This document shows, one piece after another, positions 46,589 to 58,624 of a DNA stretch of 64,000 nt. Origin of the DNA: Deinandra increscens subsp. villosa. Taxonomy: Eukaryota; Streptophyta; Magnoliopsida; Asterales; Asteraceae. The DNA is taken from NCBI GenBank assembly GCA_039602395.1, contig JBCNJP010000003.1, positions 72,478,334-72,542,333 on the forward strand, in the 5' to 3' direction. A program made the translations under genes and the position numbers. The stretch's first letter is position 1. Each line of letters starts with the position of its first letter. Under the pieces are notes generated by a model, which did not search any database, was not told where the DNA came from, and saw nothing but the letters and a program-made list of their open reading frames with translations.

Positions 46589-46761
46589 AATCGTTGCTGA
46601 TAAAGGTCGATCGTCGAAATGATAACGTAAGGCTACGCCAAGATTAGAGTCATGTTTGCACATAACGATATCTAAATTATCATAACTTAGAATAATGCAT
46701 AGAAAATCAGTCAATGAGTATTTTTTATATATTTGACTCACAAAACGTACGGGTTGTCACA
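46540..46761 (-). repeat. Start of the interrupted chromovirus LTR
   Basis: On the minus strand it opens TGTGACAACCCGTACG at 46761, the same kind of start as the solo LTR at 40145 (TGTGACAACCCGTCC). A (TA)n microsatellite occupies 46554-46586. With 40151-42366 and the part before 36229 it makes up one LTR of at least 2.6 kb. Confidence 0.6.
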
Positions 46762-47125
46762 GATACTAATGATCACACTTATTGGTAAAGAATGACCACA
46801 TACAACCAAAATGAATATGCGTGATGAAAGGATAGTTTTTACCCACCCACTTATAGGGACAGAATGGCCATATAAGATCAAAATCATTATGTGTCACCAA
46901 AGATTAGCTTATAGCGACGTCTTTTTATTTTTTAAAATGATGTGGCTAAAACACACACACACACACATATATATATGTGTGTATGTGTGTGTTTATATAA
47001 TACCAACAGCCACACTTATGTAAAATACATGTGACCTTCCCAACCCTTTAGCCACACTGACTGGGACAAAATTATCTGATTATAACAACCCTTTAATCAC
47101 GTTTTTTTTTCTAATAGAAGTGGCT

Positions 47126-47200
<75 letters not shown>

Positions 47201-47860
47201 CTATAGCCACACAGATTGGAACAAAATATCTAATTACAACAACCCTTTAGCCACAGGTTTTTTTTCTTCAAATAGAAGTGGCTAAAACACAAATATATAT
47301 GACTATATAATACCAACGGACACACTTATGATATTTTAATATGGTCATTGTCACCCTTTAGCCACACCAATTGGGACAAAATGTCATATTACAATAACCC
47401 TTTTGCCACGTTTTTTTTTCAAATAGATGTGGCTAAAACACAAATATATGTGGCTATATAATATCAACGGTCACACTTATGATATATTAATTTGGCCGTT
47501 GCCACCCTTTAGCCACATTGATTGTGACAAAAATGTCTGATCACAACAACCATTTAGCCACGTTTTTTCTAATAGATGTGGCTGAAATAAAAATATATGT
47601 GACTATATAATACCAACGGCCACACTAAAAAACACATGTGGTCATTGTGACCCTTTAGCCACACTTATTAGCAATAAATGTTTGATTAAAATAATAATTG
47701 CTACCCTTCACAACGCTTCTAGGTGGCTTTAGCCACTAATATTTTAACGTGGTTGTATCATATATACGATGACGAGACCTTTAGTCACGCTTGAGCTGGA
47801 AAAAAATGTGGCCAAGGATCTACAACCACGTTTTTTTTTTGGCGTGAGCAAAGACTAATT
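46762..47860. repeat. GTGGCTAAA / TTTAGCCAC repeat cluster
   Basis: GTGGCTAAAAC recurs at about 46941, 47120, 47278, 47429 and (as GTGGCTGAAAT) 47578, so with a period falling from about 179 to 149 bp. Each unit also holds an inverted TTTAGCCAC followed by A/TTGGGACAAAA-like sequence, AACAACCCTTT and a T-run. Dinucleotide tracts (AC)n and (TA)n lie at the same place in the early units. This could be the subterminal repeat region of a CACTA-type DNA transposon, but no terminal CACTA ends were found. Confidence 0.6.
47128..47200 (+). repeat. (AC)n(TA)n compound microsatellite
   Basis: About fifteen CA units followed by about twenty TA units. A shorter version lies at 46950-46993. Confidence 0.95.
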
Positions 47861-50800
47861 TTAACGCAGTATTAGGAATTTGAGGGAAGCAGAAGTGGTT
47901 TCTAGGAGGTTTTGGCCATCATTGGCTCCCACTAGTTGTCATTGTCTGCTGCCCGTTGGAATGGTGTCGGTGGCAGGTGGCCACAATAACATCAATGGAT
48001 GGTGGTGTTGTCGGCTTAAGACAAAATTAGTGGTTTGTGGTTACTATTGTAGGTGGGTGGTCGCTGCCGTATAGGAAGCATGTAGCGCCAGGTGGTCACA
48101 TGGCAGTCAATGGAGACAAAATCAGGGGTTGTGATGGGTTGGGGCGACAATGATGAGGAGATGGTAAATGTCAATGGGCAAAGCAACCCAACATACGACT
48201 TAGGCCCCCCAAAAATATAGGGTTCCAATTTTTAAATTATTTTATATTATTATTAAATATGTACATATACATATGAATGCAATTAAACAATCAAGTGAGT
48301 TACTTATTATCATTGTAATGCATGAGTTTAAACCCTTAAGTCGCAAGTTCAAATCTTGCATTCTACATTTACATTTAACTTTTTCATTTCTCTTTTGTAA
48401 TTTCTAGATTTTTTATGTTTTCTTTTTAGCTTTTTTAACTTTCTTATTTATTTCCTTTTATTTTTTATTTGGGTTCCTTAGTTTTAGTTTAACACACTTG
48501 TATTTACGTATTACTAACATATTTGAATAATTTATTAAACAATTTACATCGAATAAGGCTAGAAAAATAATTTTATTCAAAACATATTTGTCCACATGCA
48601 ATAAGAATAAAAAATATCCATTATACTAATTTTGAACAATATTCATTATTACGGGTCTCAATCCATATAAAAGAGAAATGATTTGAAACTTCATTTTTAA
48701 AAATACCGAAAAACCTTAAAATATTAATCCAATTTGAGACCCACATCGTTTGAGCCGTCCTAGCAAATGCTATAAGGGTAACCCTAACAGATCCACGGAG
48801 CTGCTCGGTGTGCTGACATGGCTTGCGGGGGGCTCGGGGGCCACCACTGCAGGTGGTCTTGATGGTGCCCTCAGGGCTGAGCCGCTCCCCGTCTCCTCCC
48901 CTTTCTCCTTTTTGAACGGTGAATGGTTTTGTGGGCCCCCTTCCAAAATCTCTCTCTCACAATCTTTTTATGTCTTTTTTTTAATTAATTTAAATTGATT
49001 AAAATAATATTAAAAGTAAAATGAGGGGTTGGAAGGGTGATAAAAATGTATTGGGGGGTAAAAGTGAGGGGAGTGTGGGGTGTAAAAGAAGATGAAAGAT
49101 GTGAAAAGAAATAGGTAGGTATTGAAAAATACCCTAAAGGGTTGGATATTCCAATTCATTATGTTAAGTTAGTTTGCAATTTGAAACGAATGTTGAAATC
49201 CGTTACTAAATGATCGAATTGTAACGAAAATTCTCTAATTTCAATCCATTTAACCAAACATATTTAAATAAGGAAAATTTTATTAGTGTGACTTGCATTA
49301 ATTTTTATATTGCAAGTCAGAAAAATAAAAAATATCAATACATTTGACATTATGTATTTCCTATTCGTGAGTTTATACGTATGATAGCGTTGGTTAGGTG
49401 GAACGTAGATGTCACTTGCAAAATCTCCGTTAAAATATATCTTTCATTTACCAATTGAAGTAGTTGCCGACCACTTGATCTCGACCACATTATTTATGTG
49501 CAACGTTGACTTTTCTTCATTTGTTGACCACATACAAATACAAATTATATATATGAATTAAATATTAAGTAACATTTATTAAAGCAAAAGAATTGCTAAA
49601 CACGTACGTAGGCGTAGGCCGAGGAGGAAGATAACATATTAACATATATAAATTATAAATTCACGATGGATACGACCATCCAAATCAACATTACATCAAG
49701 ATTTTGACCTTCAAATAGAAAAATCATAACCGCTTTTGACTTTTAAGTGTATAATTCATTTAATCAAGAAAACTTGATTAATACCCATCTCCTTCTAAGC
49801 TAGTGATATGGTGTATACCTTTTTATGGGGTTTAAATTTTTACAAGTGCAAGGTTAGTGTTATTTGATAGAAAAATTTGTTGTTAAAAAAAACTTGATTA
49901 ATAATCATATTATGTGAATTCTTTAACTATATGAATAGTAATTATATCGTTGTGTTGTATTTAGTCTTAGAATCTTACCAGATTGTCATCTCATTTACAA
50001 AAAAAACTCAGTCACTATGAGACTAGTCTACTTGCTACTTGTTAGAGACTATTGCTAAGGTAGATTTGTTATTCAAAAGAAAAGCAAACAATACCTAAGA
50101 CCATCTCCAACGGGGTGCATCTAGAATGCATTTAACGAGGTGGATGTGAGAGAAAGTGAAAAGATAAAGAATTTGTATGTGGCTAAGTATATGCATTTGA
50201 GAAATTGTGAGAATGAGAAAAAGAAAAGGAAGTGCGTGAATACATAAAATGGGAGAGAAGAAGAAAAATTATGATGTGGCAAATGCATTTAGGAGAATAC
50301 ATTGGTTTTTTAATGGTATATTTGAATTACTGACGGGGATATTACACCACACACCCGAGCATCTCCAATCCCCATCAGAAGGAAACTCACCATAGGTGAG
50401 AAAACCCCCTACCGTAACCTATAACCCCAAAAAATTTTTTTTCATTAAAAGTGGACTTTAACCCAAGACCTCACATTTATAATATATTTGGATACCCCCT
50501 AGTCAGTTGGGCTAAAAATCATTGGTGAAGCTAATGTTACTCGATGAAAACCGTGGAAAACATATTAATTAAGCCATGAAATTCATGTATAAAGCCCAAA
50601 ATTATACTCAAAATCACCATTATTAATGAAATTTATGGATTTGCTCAACATTCTAAAAGGGGTAATTTTGTTGATAAATTGATAACTCTTCAACTAAAAA
50701 CTAAAAGGTTATAAGTTCAAATATTTATAAAATATTAATAAATTACAGGTGTGCTGATTTTAGTATTTGAAACAAAATCCAAACAATCTAAACATGCATC

Positions 50801-51162
50801 AAGAACCATTTGATTATGTAGAGAGAGGTTATTATGAGAAGTTTAGTTTGGGTAAGAAGGATAAAAAGGAATCATAGTCATTAGATCTTCAATTAAATGA
50901 AGATCTATAGCCCAAAGTTTTCCTACTATGTACAAATAGAGAGAAAAACAAAAGAAAACAAAAGATGGAAGAACATTTTTGACGTTTTATCAAGTTCCCT
51001 CCATTTTTTTAAACCTTAATAACTCTTAGATACGACATTATTTTCTAAAAAAATTATACCATGAAAACGAGCGTTTTTATCTTTAAAACGTGTACAATGT
51101 TGTTATATATAAAATAATTAAAAAAATTTACTCTTTTGTTAGTGCATATACGGTTCGTCATG
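47861..51162. other. AT-rich unassigned DNA
   Basis: No gene recognised. Notable bits: a tRNA T-arm-like GCAAG-TTCAAAT-CTTGC at 48343-48359; a GC-rich patch at 48770-48900; an inverted repeat GACTTGCA/TGCAAGTC near 49290; TAGATCTTCA/TGAAGATCTA with a 6-base loop near 50880; and a SINE-like relic (next entry). Short ORFs here have no family resemblance. Confidence 0.4.
50440..50530 (-). repeat. Possible tRNA-derived SINE relic
   Basis: On the minus strand TAGCCCAACTGAC (A-box-like, 50514-50502) is followed about 40 bp later by GGGTTAAAGTCC (B-box-like, 50464-50453). Order and spacing fit the polymerase III promoter of a tRNA-derived SINE. The 3' body is not identifiable. Confidence 0.4.
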
Positions 51163-52466
51163 TGAAATATCTGAACAAGACGAAGTTACAAGGTTGTTGT
51201 TATACGAACTGAGTCCGAACTGACACGAACTAGTGTCATCCGAACTGAGAGTTCGGATGGGTTCGGATCAGACGAACTGGGAGTTCGCCTGAGTTCGTAC
51301 TAGGGGTGATCATAAAATCGGGTACTCGACAAATCCTGATTACCCGAAACGAGAAATCCCGATTACCGACCCGAGAATACATATTTGGTTTAGGTATCGG
51401 GTTCTATTATTAAGCAAAATTGGGTTCGGTCTCAGTATCGGGTATGGACCGAGAAATCCCGAATAAAACCGACCGACCCGAAATTTCAATGAGTACCTGG
51501 ATTTTATATGACTTTGTGCAGGCCTAAAATTTCAATCAGAGTAAAAAAGTCCTCAATTTCAAACGTAAGAATCACTGAATGAGGCTGCATGATATTCATT
51601 CGGATTTAAGAAGTTGTTAGCAATCAAATTAAAGGCATTTACATGCGAATGAAAAACTATATCATGCGAATGAGAATGCTACGATATCCAGAATTAAGAA
51701 TCCGCCAACATTCAATGGAAAAATGAAATTGATGCTCGCTATATACTCGGAATACAAAACCGACTAGATTGGAACAAAAATATACTCAAATTCGAGTTTG
51801 TAGATGGTTCGTAGTAAAAAAAATATAGGAACAACAGAGAGGACTACCTGTGAATCTTCGAATCTAACCTAAACTCGACCAAAATCAAATCGGATGGTAC
51901 CAATAGACTCGTAATGATAATCCGAGTATGATGGAACTAGATTTGATGAAAATCATTGAGTTTATAAAAAACCGCCATTGATGAGCACGAAGAAGAAGAC
52001 GACCGTGACTTCTCAAATCTCAATCAAACTTCAATTCGAGATCTCAATCACATTGATTTTGTTCTTTAAGTCTTCGGTCTCGGTTGTACCGATGCTCCCA
52101 AAAAATCCGACAAAGCTAATACCGATACCCGATGAAACATTCACGATCGGTTGTCGACATTCTAATTCAGCCTAATTCGGGAATCGGGTCGGGTTGGTTT
52201 TCCTAAAAATCGGGTCGGGAAATCGACTTTGATCAGGCCTACTTCGTACAACTGACTATAAATAGATGTTTTACATTGTAATTCAAAGGAGGAGCGGAGA
52301 GAGAGTCTGTGCTAAGTGTGTGTTTCCATGGTGTTTTCTCTTTGAATGTTCTAAGTGGTTTTCTGATTGTAATTGTTCAAGTTTGATCAATAAAACAATC
52401 TTTAATTACTCGTTTGTATCCAAAATAGCTAGAACGAGTAGACGATCTGACGCTCACGCATTTTCA
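51163..52466 (+). repeat. 5' LTR of the pol-less copia element, interrupted by an hAT-like element
   Basis: Proposed ends are TGAAATATC (51163) and GCATTTTCA (52466), giving a short TGAAA/TTTCA inverted repeat. Removing the insert leaves about 355 bp, similar to the other copia LTRs here. TATA-like CTATAAATAG lies at about 52256-52265. The 5' end is tentative; the 3' end is set by the primer site. Confidence 0.6.
51301..52241. mobile_element. Non-autonomous hAT-like element (941 bp)
   Basis: Ends TAGGGGTGATCA and TGATCAGGCCTA are imperfect terminal inverted repeats with the hAT-type start. Flanked by 8-bp duplications GTTCGTAC (51293-51300) and CTTCGTAC (52242-52249), one mismatch. 8 bp is the hAT duplication size. 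No transposase ORF. Removing it restores a continuous LTR. Confidence 0.78.
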
Positions 52467-52468
52467 AG

Positions 52469-52480
52469 TGGTATCAGAGC
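52469..52480 (+). other. Primer binding site, initiator tRNA-Met type
   Basis: TGGTATCAGAGC begins two bases after the LTR end. Confidence 0.88.
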
Positions 52481-53136
52481 TTTCCAGTTCGTTCGACTGA
52501 TCTGTGGTTGCTATTTTTGGAGTTTTTGAAACAAAGTGTCGTTTTTCGAAAATTTATAGTGTTTTTACGAGTTTTTGACCATTTCAGTTGAGAATTTTGT
52601 GAAAATTTCACTCCTAAATCATCCCTTATCACTTTTTCTGATCTTCTGCTGAAAAGCCCGTTCAAATCTGTCCAAAATCATGATTTTTGTTCGAAACATG
52701 TTCAGTTCGTTCGAGTTCGTGTGAGATTCTGAGATCTGAAAATAACCGTTATCCGAACTCTAGGTTCGCTTCAGTTCGGACATCCGAAGTGTCTATTCGG
52801 TTAGGTTCGTGTGAGTTTGGTCCAGTTCGGTTATATTTGGTTCTAGTTTGGACACATTCATTCAATTTTCAGTTCGTTTGACTTAGGTTCAGCTCAGCTC
52901 GATTACCCAAAGTTCCGGTTCGTAAGAGTTCGCTAAGTTTTCTGTTCAGTTGATTTCGTTTCAGTTGATTTCGTTTCAGCTTAGTTCATTGACACGAAGT
53001 CTCGGTTCGGCTGAGTTCGGGTATTGGTTCGTTTCAATTTGCGTGTCTTCAGTTCGGATAGCTTCAGTTCGGGTAGGTTTGGATAACATTTCTTTTGTTT
53101 GGTTCAGTTCGGCTACTAGATTTTGAAGTTTTCAAA
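52481..53136 (+). promoter_or_regulatory. Copia leader rich in AGTTCGG words
   Basis: From about 52690 to 53115 the words AGTTCG, GGTTCG and TTCGG recur roughly eighteen times; the LTR also holds several, with complements (CCGAACT). It parallels the TTTACGA-rich leader of the other copia element, with a different word. ORFs over it are repeat artefacts. Confidence 0.55.
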
Positions 53137-56103
53137 ATGTCGGATTTTCAAGCTTTTGTTGTTATGCAAAACGCAATGTAGACCCTGATTAACTTTGACA
53201 ACGAAATTGGAACAAGTCAGAAAGTTCCTAAGTTGTTAAAGTTGGAAGATTATCAAAATTGGAAACAATGGTTTTCTGCTTATATTAGCACAAATGATAT
53301 TGATTTATGGATTCCAATTCAAAAGCTTTATGTGCATCTAACTGATCAAGGAGATTATAAGGAAATCAAAGATTTTGATGCTGCCGAAAGGAAAATTTAT
53401 GAGCTTGAACAAAAAGTTTTGGGTTATCTTACCATGGCTTTACCTACCAAATTTCTACATCAATTAAGTTTTGCAAGAAAAGTAAACAACTGTGGGATGG
53501 TTTATCGGCAAGATGTGAAGGTAATGATCAATACAAGAAGAGTCGACGAAAGGTGTTGAACAAAGAGTTTGATAACTTTCAGCATTATGAAAAATGAAAA
53601 CATCACGGCTCTTGTATCAAGGTTTTCACATCTTATCAGTGAATTGAAAGTTGTTGGAATTGAGAAAACCGATGAAGAATTGAAAGAAAAGATATAGGAA
53701 GCACTACCGAAAAAGTGGGAAAATTATGTTTTGTTGATTACACATGACAAAGAATTTTCTACATTATCATTTCATGAGTTAACTGGTAAACTTCATGCTC
53801 GAGAAATGGAGATGCTGAATTCTAACAAATCAACTGCTAAATTGCAAAATCCAGAATTATATCATGGTGAGAATGCTACAAGCATAAATGCAAAGGCTAA
53901 ACCTATTGGCATTAGTTCTGCACCAAGTACTGCTTTTATTGGAAATATGTCTGGAGTTTCTGATAATACTACTTCTTCAAGGGGTTGCAGTTTTACAATT
54001 TCAGGATCTTCAAATCAAAATGCATTTTCTGTCAAGTCAGTTGATGATTGTGCTACATTGATATCTGCTCTTATTTCATCTTCTTACGGAATGATTATAA
54101 ATGATAGATGTTAGCAATGCTCAGCCGACTAAAGACGATCTTGATGAAATCGATGATGATCAGTTAAATGACATGGATATAGCCTGCCAATTGGCTAGTT
54201 GAGTTAGAAGACAAAACGATTTTTTAATAAAACTGGAAGACAACATGTTGGTTCAGATGGAAGGCTGGGATTTAATAAATCTAAGATAAAGTGTTACAAA
54301 TGTTCCAATCTTGGACATTTTGCAAGAGAATGTCAACAATTTCATGCTCACAAATCTGATTCAAAAGCTACTAATGGTTCTCAACCATCATCAAGTAATT
54401 CAAATAAAACAACTTTTACTGTTCAAAATGAGAAGGTTATAGATTGGGGTAAAGTGTTTGATTAATTAGCATTGATTGTCACGGATATTCAAGATGATTA
54501 TTATTCAGATTCAAGTTCCTATGAATCAGCTGAAAATGAAAGTGATGATAAAAATGGAAATTGTGAAGCTAAAGTTGATACTTTGATGAAAGAAAATGAT
54601 TCATTGGTGCAGGAAGTCAAAATGCTTACCGAAGTCCTTAAATTAGTAAAATAAGAGTTGGAAATATCTAAAAAGAATGGCAAGGACTGTGAAACAAAGA
54701 ATGCAAAGTTAATTGAAGAAAAGGTTGAGTTAGTCAAGGAAGTCCAGAAATGGAAGGATGAAGCGAAAGACGCAGAAAATGATTTCAATAATTTGTTTGA
54801 GAAATCCAAGATTAAGCTTGATGTGCTTAATAAGACTTCTGATGAACTTACTGCTATGGCAAAAAGTTATTATATTGAGAATGAAACATTGTTGGAGAAA
54901 AAGAAAGAATTAACAAGGGTGAATAAGTTGTTGAACGCAAATCTTGATATTCTAGAAAAGGAATGAGGAAAAGTGGAAGAAGATATTGTTTAGAGAATTA
55001 GACAATCTTAGGTTGCTAAAATCAGAAACAAATAGAGTTGCTAAGAGGTTGATTGCAACAGAAAAAGAATTGGCCGAAGCACAACAGAAGATATCTGATT
55101 TGAAGCAATCGTCTTCTGAACAAGGCCACTAGTTTACAATCATTGACAAGTTTTTTAGCCAAAGATGAGAATTTTGAAATAGTTTTTGATAAGACAGTTA
55201 CGCCCCCAACTATCATCAAAGAAGCTGTAGGTGTTATCACCGAAAAGGTTGAGGATTGTGATTACTCAAAGTTTTCATCTTCCAATTCAGAAGAAGAGAA
55301 GATTGTCAAAAAGAAGAAGAAGAATAAGAAGGGTAAGAAAAATTAGAAGAAATCTGAAATTCCTAAGTTTACAATGTTTGTGTCTGGTTCGTCATCAACA
55401 GAAAATGAGAAGTCGGCTATTTCTACCGAGAAGATTCGTACTCAACCTGATATTGATGAGACGATATTCTATGCCAAGAAGAATGTCAATGAAGTCAAAG
55501 TTGAAATTTCTCATTTGGGTTTTAAGACAAAGATTATTGAGAATGGTTGTGTTCAAGATCCAAAATCACAAAATTTGAAGAAAATTAAATTGATGCAAGT
55601 CAAGAAGGATGTTTTCAAGGTTGAAAATGTTCAACTCGAAAGGTTTTACAAACTTAAGGGTTCAGAACAAATATTTTTTGATAAAGAATTTCGAGTTCAC
55701 TACGTGGATGCTCAGAAAATACTTGAAGTTTTTGTGAAAGATGCTGCTTCAAAGAACAAGAAGATTCAAAATGCACAATTTTCTTCTGGAGGTTCTAGTT
55801 CTACTCCAAAAAGCCCAACATCCAAATGGGTTCATGATCACAGACATCATGTATATGATTTTTCTATGATCTTTTTTAAGGTAATCATTTTGTGAAGCTT
55901 TGCAGGTTCCAAAAAGAAGAAACATAAACAATCGTTTGTGTTATATTTGTCGCCAAAAAGGACATATGGCAAAAGATTGTTTGGTTCCTGCTACTTCTAC
56001 TCAAACAAGGGGCAAAGTTCCAGTTTTTGGCAAATCTACCAAACCAAAGTTCATTGATGAACATGGCAAAGTTTTTGATGAATTTAAGCCTACATTCTTT
56101 TAA
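53137..56103 (+). pseudogene. Copia gag with two zinc knuckles, heavily decayed
   Basis: ATG at 53137 (MSDFQAFVVMQNAM) is followed by TAG at 53179, then the gag domain (LEDYQNWKQWFSAYI; KVLGYLTMALP; later LPKKWENYVLL). Zinc knuckle 1 is at 54292-54333 (CYKCSNLGHFAREC) and knuckle 2 at 55939-55980 (CYICRQKGHMAKDC). Between them lies a long Glu/Lys-rich coiled coil (54472-54966) and a basic low-complexity stretch. Frames change several times and stops are frequent. Same overall plan as the gag at 9439-12129. Confidence 0.78.
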
Positions 56104-57721
56104 AAAACAAGAACATTTTATTCCAAAATTTTCAAAAGTGCAAAATAGAGGTTGTTCATCATAGTCACCAGTGTGCAGGTACTTCTAGAAGACCTATCAG
56201 TGATTGAAAAGTTGCTGATGGAGGAGTATTCTGCTTATCTTAATTTAAATTTCATGATTCATCTTTCTAACCTGAAAGTTTTCTGAAATTTAAAATAGTG
56301 GGGTATCCATGTCGATTAATCAATTTTCTTTCTTTATATTTCGTTTGTAGTTTAGGGGAAGAAAATTGAAAAAAGCCAAAATAAGTTTCTTGTTTTTATA
56401 AAATGAAAAATCCAAAAATAGAGTTTTTCATTTTAAGGGGGAGAAAAGGCGTGTTATGGGAAAAATGCATATGGAGAAGGTGAATACATGAAAAATATAT
56501 AAAATTATGAGAAATTGATCATTGAAAAATGATAATACATTGGCTTACGTATCTGACTCATGGATATAGTATATGAAAAAGCCATAAGATCATTGTTTGA
56601 TGTGCTTGGTAGGCTTAGTAAATCAGAAAGTATTCTGATGTGATATACATTAAATACTAATGCTTGACCAAGTGGACAACATCCTGAAGCGTATTTCATG
56701 ACATATAAAGAAAAATATTTGAAAAAGAAAATAAGAAGTCACTGTGTTTGCATGTGTTCATTTTGTAAAGATTTAAACTTGTTTGATTTTCTTTATTTTC
56801 TTAAATGATCGGACTATCTCTGCGTATTCACAAGATCGACCTGATAATTGTTCATTTAAGGTTCTGCTTTATTTTCTTTGGTGTTTCGTACAATTCATCG
56901 GACTTTCTCGGTTTGTCCACAAGACCGACATGATTGTTGTTGAATTATACAATTTCAATTGGTTTTATTTTTTCTTATTTTGTTAAAGCTGAGGCTTTAT
57001 CTGCGTATCGAAAGATTGACCTTAAGGTAGATGATTTAACGTTCTTATTTCTTTTTGCATGGAATACCGTTGATAATATCATGAATACAATCATTATGTG
57101 ATAATCACAAGTGTAATCACACGAGAAAAAGAAAATGTCTGAATATGTCTGATAGTGTGGGGTACACTGGTCAAAGCAAATCTAATCAATACCTTAACAT
57201 ATCCAGATGTTATGAGTATGATTCTGCATGAGTTTAAGAAAGACAAATTATACCAGCAATCAACATGACTTGTGTGCTTTAATTAGTTGAAATTGAAGTG
57301 TAGTTCAGTGCGTTATGATCAATATGATCCCAGATAGTGATCTTTCTCGTATCAAAAATAGAGTTTGATTCTGTATTGCAATTTCATTTCATTTCAGAAA
57401 ATTTAAAAAGAATTTCGGTGTTTATCAGCATAAGTTTGAAAATCAAAAAGATTTTAGGTTTGTTTTGATATAAACTTTCTAAAAGCCAAAAAGATTTCAT
57501 TTCTGCTTTGTTTTCGATCTGATTGACACGGTATACAAATCAAATTTTCAAAATTAATATCTTGGAGTCTCAAAGAGACGTTTTGCGCCAAGATTATTTA
57601 TGATTTGAGCAGGTTTCTAAGTGAAGAAGAATGTGACAACTTCTAGTCTTTTGAAGCTAATGATAAAGATGGAAACACATTATGCTTTGTCAAGTATTCA
57701 AGATTAAGCTACCATCGAGTT
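56104..57721 (+). other. 3' noncoding region of the pol-less copia element
   Basis: No ORF. A roughly 90-bp unit with ATCGGACT..CTGCGT..CGACCTGAT-like sequence recurs about three times (56810-56845, 56899-56934, 56997-57025). Purine runs TTTAAGGGGGAG (56430s) and GAGGGGGAG (57722) are present. Pol would be expected between gag and this region and is absent. Confidence 0.55.
57559..57594 (+). other. Conserved two-part hairpin in copia 3' tail (copy 2)
   Basis: Outer arms ATCTTGG (57559-57565) and CCAAGAT (57588-57594); inner stem GTCTC (57567-57571) with GAGAC (57575-57579), loop AAA. Same design as 38-73 with a paired change in the inner stem. Confidence 0.6.
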
Positions 57722-57790
57722 GAGGGGGAGTTTGTTCAAAGATACGTTTCAATTGGATTCAAGATTAACTTCAGTTGCTTATTAGAGTGC

Positions 57791-58240
57791 GACATGTTTT
57801 AAACATTGCAATAACCACAAAACAACCAAAACTTTCAACAACTAGTGTTCGGTTCCTCCAAAAGACTCCATGCTCGACCCCCAACTAAGGTTACAGTTGA
57901 AAAACAAACAACAATCATCGATCTCAAGTTCCAGACGTATTACTTGGAACAAGTGTTATGGCAGGCGATATGCTTGCCATGTCATGCGTATTGCTTGCTG
58001 CATCTCTTGCTCCAAGAGATACGCTTGGAGCCAACATTCCAGCGGCCAGGCTAAGATTTACTTAGCCAAATTCTGCACATTTCCAGATTTCTCCTACATA
58101 GGTCCACATTTCTTACTAACCTTTCTAGCATTCATTTCCTACATTTCTATCTTCATCATAAGTTCAATAACAAATATAAACACAACTTGATTCACACTTT
58201 GAAACTTACATCATATACACGTAAAAACCAACCCGTGACC
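57791..58240. other. Unassigned DNA between copia tail and gypsy LTR
   Basis: No LTR repeat of the upstream copia element is recognised and no coding signal. It may be the remaining copia tail or older host DNA. Confidence 0.3.
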
Positions 58241-58624
58241 TGATGAAGAATAAAATCCCACTCGCACGTAAAATGAAATTCTAGACCTCACTATCAAATT
58301 TATAGAAAGAAGTAAGAGAAAATTATGAGTCGCGAAGATATTGTATTGATTGAGTAATTTGTACAAGTTCAGAATCTAGAGAGAGAAACACACACTAAAG
58401 GTGTAAAATCTCTCCTCGTTCCAAAAGTCCATTCTATGATTCATGAATGTTCTATTTATACTAACAAACTTGGTTCACAAGTTCCTCATTGTGAAGCAGA
58501 TGCACTTGCTGTCGGCTCCGTCGCAATTGCATCCTTCTGTCTTGGAGATGTCTTCATTTGATTGTCACCTGCGAGTTATCCTTGTTTTTACACTTTCATA
58601 TCCGATTTTGACCCTTCCTCATCA
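58241..58624 (-). repeat. 3' LTR of a second Tat-type gypsy element (384 bp)
   Basis: On the plus strand TGATGAAGAA to CTTCCTCATCA, an inverted repeat at the ends. A minus-strand TATA box (TATAAATAGA, near 58451-58460) fits this orientation. A purine tract (GGACTAGGGGGACT on the minus strand, 58638-58625) lies directly inside it. The 5' LTR is beyond the right edge, so identity between LTRs cannot be measured. Confidence 0.78.

Larger units (their letters stand above)
51163..57790 (+). mobile_element. Pol-less Ty1/copia element with decayed gag
   Basis: LTR (ending at 52466), Met-type primer site, GTTCGG-rich leader, a decayed long gag with two zinc knuckles (53137-56103), then a noncoding 3' tail with a reiterated motif, a hairpin and a GAGGGGGAG tract at 57722. 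No protease, integrase, RT or RNase H sequence is found between 56103 and 57790. The 3' LTR was not found, so the right limit is approximate. Gag layout resembles that of the element at 8461-21046, but sequence is clearly different. Confidence 0.75.

Noticed and set aside
47880..48228. Small ORFs on both strands
   Set aside because: No recognisable domain, biased composition and no splice or promoter context.
50100..50400. Tourist-like MITE suggested by ACCATCTCCAACGGGG
   Set aside because: The matching inverted end and a TAA/TTA duplication were not found.
54472..54966. Coiled-coil ORFs resembling myosin or kinesin rods
   Set aside because: They sit between two retroviral zinc knuckles downstream of a copia leader, so they are the coiled-coil part of gag.
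57732..57790. Start of a 3' LTR of the pol-less copia element at TGTTCAAAG
   Set aside because: It does not match the 5' LTR start (TGAAATATC), and the comparable purine run in the element at 1-712 is followed by 170 bp more before the true LTR.
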